A DNA stretch of 10,971 nt, from NCBI GenBank assembly GCA_002454335.1, contig DKIP01000077.1, positions 1 to 10,971 on the forward strand. The letters are read 5' to 3'. Positions 6,488-10,971 of this stretch are shown here, piece by piece; the first letter of the stretch is position 1; the number at the start of each line of letters is the position of its first letter. A program made the translations under genes and the position numbers. The notes under the pieces are model-generated. The model worked only from the letters and a program-made list of their open reading frames with translations. It made no database searches and had not been told where the DNA came from. The DNA comes from Cytophagaceae bacterium UBA6715. Its GTDB lineage: Bacteria > Bacteroidota > Bacteroidia > Cytophagales > Spirosomataceae.

Positions 6488-7243
6488 ATGAAAAAGATAC
6501 TCGTTTTATTATTATTTGCTTTCGTCGCTCAGGCCCAAAGCTCCTTTGAAAAAAAGTCTTTTGAAACAAAAGAGGGACAGGTTTTGCCTTATCAAATCCT
6601 TTTGCCTAAAGACTATAAGCCTGGAAAGAAATATCCGCTGCTAGTTGTTTTACATGGGGCAGGGGAGCGTGGGACCGACAATGAGGCCCAAATGAAATAT
6701 GGCAAAAGCGTATTTATGGATTCGTTGAATCGGATTAATTTTCCAGCGATTGTTATTTTTCCACAATGTCCCAAAGAATCCTATTGGTCTTCAGTGAAGA
6801 TTAATCGGTCTACAGTTCCTACGACATTTATTTTCGATTATTCCGCACCGATTAATTGGCCTTTACAAGCAGTTATTGATTTGGTGAAATCGATCAAACA
6901 TGATAAAAAACGTACCTACGTCATGGGCCTCTCCATGGGAGGAATGGGTACGATGGAAGCCGTTTCGCGTAATCCCAAGATGTTCGCTGCAGCTTCCCCG
7001 ATTTGCGGTGGAGCAGATTTAAGTTATGTACCTAAATATGCCAAACGCGTTCCTTTATGGGTTCACCACGGCGATGCGGATATTGTCGTGCCGGTTCGTC
7101 ATTCGCGCGAATTAGTGAAAGCCGTGCAAGATCAAGGTGTTGATATTCGTTACACCGAATATCCAGGCGTTAATCACAATTCATGGGATAATGCATTCAA
7201 GCAGCCAGATTTGCTTTCATGGATTTTCAGTCACCGTAAATGA
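6488..7243 (+). CDS. Secreted alpha/beta hydrolase (esterase/prolyl-oligopeptidase-like)
   Basis: A 251-residue alpha/beta-hydrolase with a clear Sec signal peptide (MKKILVLLLFAFVAQA, likely cut after residue 16). The fold landmarks are YPLLVVLHGAGERG (49-62, oxyanion side), the nucleophile elbow GLSMGG with Ser149, the acid Asp198 in HGDADIVVP, and the base His230 in GVNHNSW. This completes a catalytic triad at the usual spacing. Its closest resemblance is to predicted esterases/peptidases of the phospholipase-carboxylesterase and acetyl-xylan/feruloyl esterase type. The substrate is not resolvable from sequence; de-acylation of glycans is plausible given the GH20 gene 2 bp upstream. Its stop overlaps the nuclease start (ATGA), indicating translational coupling. 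Confidence 0.88.
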   Translation: MKKILVLLLFAFVAQAQSSFEKKSFETKEGQVLPYQILLPKDYKPGKKYPLLVVLHGAGERGTDNEAQMKYGKSVFMDSLNRINFPAIVIFPQCPKESYWSSVKINRSTVPTTFIFDYSAPINWPLQAVIDLVKSIKHDKKRTYVMGLSMGGMGTMEAVSRNPKMFAAASPICGGADLSYVPKYAKRVPLWVHHGDADIVVPVRHSRELVKAVQDQGVDIRYTEYPGVNHNSWDNAFKQPDLLSWIFSHRK

Positions 7244-7893
7244 TATTAAATCTTCTATTCTTTGTTTTATCGTATTTGCCTACCGGGGTTCCCAATATTT
7301 CGGGTGCCTCGACGGCTTCTACGACAAATTATTTGTCGGTCAAAAAAGGCTATGTCATGTCCTACAACGGGGCAGAAGGCCGGGCAAATTGGGTTGGCTG
7401 GACGCTGCGCGCTTCGGATGTGGGTCCCGTTGATCGTTCAGAAAGGTTCCGGCAAGACGATGGGTTTCCACGTGGATTCAAGATTGTAGATGAAAAGGAT
7501 TACCGGGAATCGGGTTATGATCGGGGGCATTTATGTAATTCCGAAGATCGTACGGCCTCAGAATACTTGAATGAGGAGACATTTTTGATGTCTAACATAA
7601 TCCCTCAAACGAAGGAATTAAATCGAGGACCCTTTAAATTTCTCGAAGCTTATTGTCGGAAATTAGCCATTAAAAAAGGACAGAATCTATTGATATATGC
7701 AGGAGGGATTGGTTCCAAAGGTCGTTTAGCGTCTGGCGTCATTGTCCCGATGTATTGTTGGAAAGCTGTTTACACACCTACGGACGCATTTTATGTGCTT
7801 TTTCCAAATGAGCACCAAGTACATAAAAATTGGAATATGTACCGTGTATCAAAAGATCGGCTAGAAAAAATGACTGGATTTCAATTCCCCTAG
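7240..7893 (+). CDS. Secreted DNA/RNA non-specific endonuclease (DRGH family)
   Basis: A 217-residue beta-beta-alpha-metal nuclease of the NUC1/Serratia type, cutting DNA and RNA with a divalent metal. The signature DRGH is at 94-97 (His97 as general base), and the following helix carries MSNIIPQTKELNRG, where Asn128 corresponds to the metal-binding Asn. The family's usual Trp after NRG is replaced (NRGPF), a small deviation. The N-terminus is hydrophobic (MILNLLFFVLSYL), consistent with secretion, but has no Lys/Arg before the hydrophobic core, so the signal peptide is atypical. The ATG at 7240 overlaps the upstream stop by 4 bp (ATGA). Nucleic-acid scavenging outside the cytoplasm is the likely role. 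No immunity gene is nearby, arguing against a toxin. Confidence 0.92.
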   Translation: MILNLLFFVLSYLPTGVPNISGASTASTTNYLSVKKGYVMSYNGAEGRANWVGWTLRASDVGPVDRSERFRQDDGFPRGFKIVDEKDYRESGYDRGHLCNSEDRTASEYLNEETFLMSNIIPQTKELNRGPFKFLEAYCRKLAIKKGQNLLIYAGGIGSKGRLASGVIVPMYCWKAVYTPTDAFYVLFPNEHQVHKNWNMYRVSKDRLEKMTGFQFP

Positions 7894-7894
7894 C

Positions 7895-7932
7895 TACCTT
7901 TGGCAAACCTGTTTGGAGGATTGCCAAAGGTA
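7895..7932 (+). other. Perfect hairpin just after the nuclease stop, without a U-tract
   Basis: TACCTTTGGCAA (7895-7906) and TTGCCAAAGGTA (7921-7932) pair over all 12 bp around a 14-nt loop, in which CCT/AGG can add 3 bp. It starts 1 nt after the nuclease stop. The following bases (AGGGAGAAATAG) are purine-rich, so it is not a standard intrinsic terminator; an mRNA 3'-end stabiliser or protein-binding site is possible. Confidence 0.7.
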
Positions 7933-7968
7933 AGGGAGAAATAGTAATTCAAGCCCCATAAAACTGAT

Positions 7969-7996
7969 AAAAAAAGCCCGGCTAATCCGGGCTTTT
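7969..7996. terminator. Bidirectional intrinsic terminator between convergent operons
   Basis: AAAAGCCCGG (7972-7981) and CCGGGCTTTT (7987-7996) form a perfect 10-bp stem with loop CTAAT. On the plus strand TTTTCTT follows, ending the hexosaminidase-esterase-nuclease transcript. On the minus strand the seven A at 7969-7975 give a U-tract, ending the kduI-GH105 transcript only 1 bp after its stop codon. Confidence 0.93.
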
Positions 7997-7997
7997 C

Positions 7998-9869
7998 TTA
8001 TTTCAACATATATTCCGCGAGCTTCTTTGCCGCTAGGAAATTCTCATATTCCAAAGGTGTTCTTCGGTTGTTCGTATATTCATTGTATAACCAAGGATCG
8101 CCTAAGGCAAAAACCTTTCCTTTTCCTACCTGAGCCACTGCCATCACAGGATAGCCTTGTAAGGTTGCCATGGATTTCGCAGTTCCCGATAATTTCAAGG
8201 TTGTAATCTCTTTGATGTAAACTTTTTTGATCGGATTGAATATAGGATTACCAGGCTCAATGAACACTGTTCCTTGTTCCCAGTTCCTCCCTTGAACAAA
8301 GTTTAAATTAGGCGCCACGAATTCAATACCAAAGCGACGAGCCAAAATATTGAATTGGGGGATTTCACAATTTGTCGTATCGTTGGCTAATAAAATTAGG
8401 TTACCACCAGCCTTTACCCATGCCTCGATTTCATCCGCGGCTTTGGCATTCATGTAGTTTGGCTTAGCCGTTTCTTTCGGAGAATCTGGGTCAACAATGA
8501 TATAAACCGAAGCGTTTTTTAAGTTGTCGCGCGTAGGTGATTCGCCTAAGGTGTCCAGCGTAGCGCCCAATTGCTCAAACTGTATGCCCCATAAATGAAA
8601 TCCTGAATCTTTACGATCCTCCCACGTATAATGGAACCGTTGGCCATTCTTCGTCTCGTGGTTAAAGAAATAATCCAATACCACTTTTTTGCTTTTGCCT
8701 ATAGGTAATTCTTTGGCAATTTCCATTTCTAAAGAGGCCAAAATAAAGGGCCCAACTCCTTTTAAATCATCCTGACGCAACGGCTCACTCAAATAATATG
8801 CATAAGATCCGTCGCGATAGGGTGTGCCGCCTAAACCGCCCACGCTCACCGTTTTCTCTAAATGAATATACCCTGCCGGATCTGTTGTGATGAAGTTTTT
8901 CAATGCTCCAGCATAAGCTTTTTGTGCGGCTGCTAAGTATGATGCGGGTAAATAGCCTTTACGCGCTCCTTTGGCAAAGGCATAAATAAACATATTTGAT
9001 GCGGATGCTTCTAAATAGTTCCCTTCCCGACCAGGGAAATTGGGTACTTGATACCAAAGGCCTGAAGCCGGATCTTGAATTTTCACAAGAGCAGCTGATA
9101 AATCCTGTAATTGCTTTATTAAAATCTTGCGACCTGGGTGATTCGCGGGCATGTAATCCAATACGTCAACAATCGCCATCGCATACCAACCCATTGAACG
9201 ACCCCAAAAATTAGGGGAGTGTCCTGTCTTTTTATCTGCCCAAGGTTGCGCGCGCGCTTGGTCATAGGCATGAATCAATAATCCAGTTTTAGCGTCCAAT
9301 GCGCCTTTGTACATGAGTTCGAATTGTTTCACAATGTCCGACCAATTATCCTCTCCCGTGATGCTGGAATATTCAGCATAAAAGGGCTCTAGCATATACA
9401 ATCCGTCCAACCACATTTGGTTTGGATAACGTTGCTTATGCCAAAATCCACCATCGGCATCGCGTGGCTGCGCAGCAATCTGGGTACGTAATTTGTCGGC
9501 GGCCTTTTTGTAACGTATATCACCTAATTCCTGATATAAATACAACAACATCCGACCCGTTGTGATATTATCGGAATTGAATTCATTGAAATGGTAAGTA
9601 CGAATATTGCCCTGCTCATCCACGAAGCTATCGATGTTCTTCTTGATGTAAGTGAAATATTTCGCATCTCCGGTTCGTTGGTACATCTTTTCCAAGGCCT
9701 TAAGAAGTAAGCCTTGTTCATAATCCCAACTGGCAGGTTTCCCTACTTTGACGGCGATGGAATCCGCATGCGTGTGCATGATGCTGGCCGACATCTTTTC
9801 GGAATAGTTTTGGCCTTTCAAAACAAATCCCCCTACGAGTAGGAGGATTGAGAAAATTGATTTTTTCAT
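7998..9869 (-). CDS. GH105 unsaturated uronyl hydrolase with C-terminal DUF4350-like domain
   Basis: A 623-residue protein. Residues about 25-385 form an (alpha/alpha)6-barrel of the GH105/GH88 type (YteR/YesR-like), which releases 4-deoxy-unsaturated uronate from lyase-generated pectin (rhamnogalacturonan) oligosaccharides. Landmarks are NQMWLDGLYM (150-159) with the catalytic Asp155, SPNFWGRSMGWYAM (218-231) and GTPYRDGSYAYY (348-359). Residues about 396-620 (YIIVDPDSP, EIEAWVKAGGNLILLA, GKGKVFALGDPWL) look like a DUF4350/glutamine-amidotransferase-like domain of unknown role, making this longer than a single-domain GH105 enzyme. A Sec signal peptide is present (MKKSIFSILLLVGGFVLKGQ). An ATG at 10037 in the same frame would add 56 residues overlapping kduI and bury the signal peptide, so the ATG at 9867-9869 is chosen. 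It lies 1 bp after the kduI stop, in one operon. Confidence 0.9.
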   Translation of the reverse strand: MKKSIFSILLLVGGFVLKGQNYSEKMSASIMHTHADSIAVKVGKPASWDYEQGLLLKALEKMYQRTGDAKYFTYIKKNIDSFVDEQGNIRTYHFNEFNSDNITTGRMLLYLYQELGDIRYKKAADKLRTQIAAQPRDADGGFWHKQRYPNQMWLDGLYMLEPFYAEYSSITGEDNWSDIVKQFELMYKGALDAKTGLLIHAYDQARAQPWADKKTGHSPNFWGRSMGWYAMAIVDVLDYMPANHPGRKILIKQLQDLSAALVKIQDPASGLWYQVPNFPGREGNYLEASASNMFIYAFAKGARKGYLPASYLAAAQKAYAGALKNFITTDPAGYIHLEKTVSVGGLGGTPYRDGSYAYYLSEPLRQDDLKGVGPFILASLEMEIAKELPIGKSKKVVLDYFFNHETKNGQRFHYTWEDRKDSGFHLWGIQFEQLGATLDTLGESPTRDNLKNASVYIIVDPDSPKETAKPNYMNAKAADEIEAWVKAGGNLILLANDTTNCEIPQFNILARRFGIEFVAPNLNFVQGRNWEQGTVFIEPGNPIFNPIKKVYIKEITTLKLSGTAKSMATLQGYPVMAVAQVGKGKVFALGDPWLYNEYTNNRRTPLEYENFLAAKKLAEYMLK

Positions 9870-9870
9870 A

Positions 9871-10701
9871 TTATCGTAATGCTGTAATTTCTGCAAAATC
9901 CATGTCAGTGTAATCTTTATTTTCACCTGCCATACCCCAAATAAAAGAATAATTCTTTGTACCAGCTCCACTGTGAATTGACCACGGAGGTGAAATGATT
10001 GCTTGGTGATTATGTACCCAAATGTGCTTGGTTTCATTTGTTTCGCCCATTAAATGCAATACCGCATGTTCAGGAGCAACATCGAAATATAGATAGGCTT
10101 CCATCCGGCGATCATGTACGTGCGCTGGCATCGTATTCCAAACAGAACCCGGTTCCAAAATGGTTAATCCCATCACTAATTGACAAGATTGAATACCTTC
10201 ATTGTGAATATACTTGTAAATCGTCCGGTGATTTGATGTTTCTAAGCTTCCTAACACAACCGTTTGAACTTGTTCTTTATCGAGTTTGGCACAAGGGAAA
10301 ACCGCATGCGCTGGTGCTGATAAAATATAGAATTGAGCCGGATTTTCGCTGGATGCAGAACGGAAACTCACTTCATTGGTTCCTTTGCCTACATAAACGG
10401 CGCCTAATTTATCAATCGTAAAATCTACACCATCCGCAGTAACGGTGCCTTTGCCACCTACATTGATCACGCCCAATTCGCGGCGCTCCAAAAAGTATTC
10501 AGCACGTAATTTTTCAGGATTGGGTAAATGAAGTGTGTTAATCACGGGCATAGCTCCACCGATGATCATGCGGTCATAAATAGTGTAAGTTAAGTTGATA
10601 TGATCCGCGGAAAATATACGCTCAATTAAGAAATTATCTCTGATCTCTTGATTTGTAAAAGTGGAGACTTCCTTACGGCTCGCCTCAAATCGATAGTCCA
10701 T
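9871..10701 (-). CDS. kduI: 5-dehydro-4-deoxy-D-glucuronate isomerase KduI
   Basis: A 276-residue cytoplasmic cupin isomerase converting 5-keto-4-deoxyuronate, the spontaneous product of unsaturated galacturonate, to 2,5-diketo-3-deoxygluconate in pectin catabolism. The zinc-binding set is complete and at the family spacing: His194 and His196 with Glu201 in PAHVHDRRMEAYLYF, and His243 in PPWSIHSGAGTKNYSFIWGMAGEN. Length and both ends match the family. The next gene, 1 bp downstream, encodes a GH105 hydrolase that makes the KduI substrate, so the two form a short uronate-processing operon. The next step (KduD) and any SusC/SusD pair are absent from the window. The promoter must lie in the 62 bp upstream, shared with a divergent gene; only weak -7-like matches (such as TAAATTTA at 10721-10714) are visible. 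Confidence 0.97.
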   Translation of the reverse strand: MDYRFEASRKEVSTFTNQEIRDNFLIERIFSADHINLTYTIYDRMIIGGAMPVINTLHLPNPEKLRAEYFLERRELGVINVGGKGTVTADGVDFTIDKLGAVYVGKGTNEVSFRSASSENPAQFYILSAPAHAVFPCAKLDKEQVQTVVLGSLETSNHRTIYKYIHNEGIQSCQLVMGLTILEPGSVWNTMPAHVHDRRMEAYLYFDVAPEHAVLHLMGETNETKHIWVHNHQAIISPPWSIHSGAGTKNYSFIWGMAGENKDYTDMDFAEITALR

Positions 10702-10763
10702 TCGTTATGTTTTTAAATTTAAAGCGCTATTACGCCTAATTCTACTGTATATTTACACGTTTT

Positions 10764-10971
10764 ATGTCAAAGGAATTCCCCAACAGCCTCGCGCATTTCT
10801 TGCTTTCCATCGGTTTTCAATCGATCGGGGAAAGATTATGGCTGCATGAAAAAACAAAAGTACGTGTAAAAGCAATGCCAGGTGAAAGTCAAGATGGAGA
10901 TATTTGTATTTGGGAAGATCAATGGGTTAATAAGCCTTTGCCGATTGAAAAGCAACTGATTGCTCGCGTGA
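10764..10971 (+). CDS. Unrecognised protein, 5' part only (runs off the window)
   Basis: An ATG at 10764 opens a frame without stops to the window end, giving 69 residues starting MSKEFPNSLAHFLLSIGFQS and continuing with WLHEKTKVRVKAMPGES and DICIWEDQWV. The composition is that of a soluble protein (charged, Trp-containing, no signal peptide or membrane segment), and codon use resembles its neighbours. The frame is the only open plus-strand one here with a sensible start, divergent from kduI by 62 bp. I do not recognise the family. A weak -7-like match (TATATTTA, 10748-10755) precedes it but would leave almost no leader. Confidence 0.6.
   Translation, partial: MSKEFPNSLAHFLLSIGFQSIGERLWLHEKTKVRVKAMPGESQDGDICIWEDQWVNKPLPIEKQLIARV

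Noticed and set aside
7240..7893. Secreted toxin with immunity protein
   Set aside because: The nuclease is a small stand-alone secreted enzyme in a scavenging operon with no delivery domain, and no immunity-like gene follows; a strong terminator and a convergent operon come next.
9870..10037. N-terminal extension of the GH105 gene to an ATG at 10037
   Set aside because: The 56 extra residues overlap kduI in another frame, look non-protein-like and would place the clear signal peptide internally; ATG 9869, 1 bp after the kduI stop, is far better.
9999..10421. Plus-strand frame of 140 codons opposite kduI
   Set aside because: It lies antisense to a highly conserved, fully recognised gene and shows no domain or promoter; it is a shadow of kduI codon use.

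Overview
The window looks like chromosomal DNA from an AT-leaning member of the Bacteroidota, most likely a carotenoid-bearing Cytophagales relative of the freshwater Flectobacillus/Arcicella/Aquirufa type. That placement is inference. It rests on an M56 peptidase with a TonB-receptor-like plug tail beside a BlaI repressor, near absence of Shine-Dalgarno sites, promoter matches to the Bacteroidota TTTG / TAnnTTTG pattern, a CrtA-family carotenoid oxygenase, and secreted scavenging enzymes with Sec signal peptides. There are nine well-supported complete genes, one partial gene at the right edge and a possible gene tail at the left edge. No RNA genes, insertion sequences, CRISPR arrays or phage genes were seen.

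Layout. At 1-50 there may be the last codons of a plus-strand gene, then a perfect bidirectional terminator (52-85). From 102 to 1866 (minus) lies a BlaI-type repressor followed by a BlaR1-like M56 metallopeptidase, overlapping by 8 bp. Upstream are two related operator-like palindromes; one exactly fills the spacer of the predicted repressor promoter. At 2014-2694 (plus) is a CrtA-like gene. It converges on the glnK-amtB nitrogen operon (2854-4467, minus). The gap between them holds CTAG-rich heptad repeats in opposite orientation and a terminator whose wobble pairs show it belongs to the minus strand.

From 4575 to 7893 (plus) a tight three-gene operon encodes a secreted GH20 beta-N-acetylhexosaminidase, a secreted alpha/beta hydrolase and a secreted DRGH-type nuclease (2-bp gap, then ATGA overlap). 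A perfect 12-bp hairpin and a strong bidirectional terminator follow. From 7998 to 10701 (minus) a two-gene operon encodes KduI and a GH105 unsaturated-uronyl hydrolase with an extra C-terminal domain, 1 bp apart. Divergent from kduI is the start of an unrecognised gene running off the right edge (10764-10971).

How the genes fit together. The GH20/esterase/nuclease operon and the GH105/KduI operon suggest a heterotroph that cuts amino-sugar polymers, esters, nucleic acids and pectin fragments outside the cytoplasm. AmtB-GlnK takes up and regulates ammonium. The BlaI/M56 pair is a self-regulated, proteolysis-controlled repressor circuit whose signal is unknown. It has a TonB-plug-like domain where classical BlaR1 has a penicillin sensor, and is the least explained system here.
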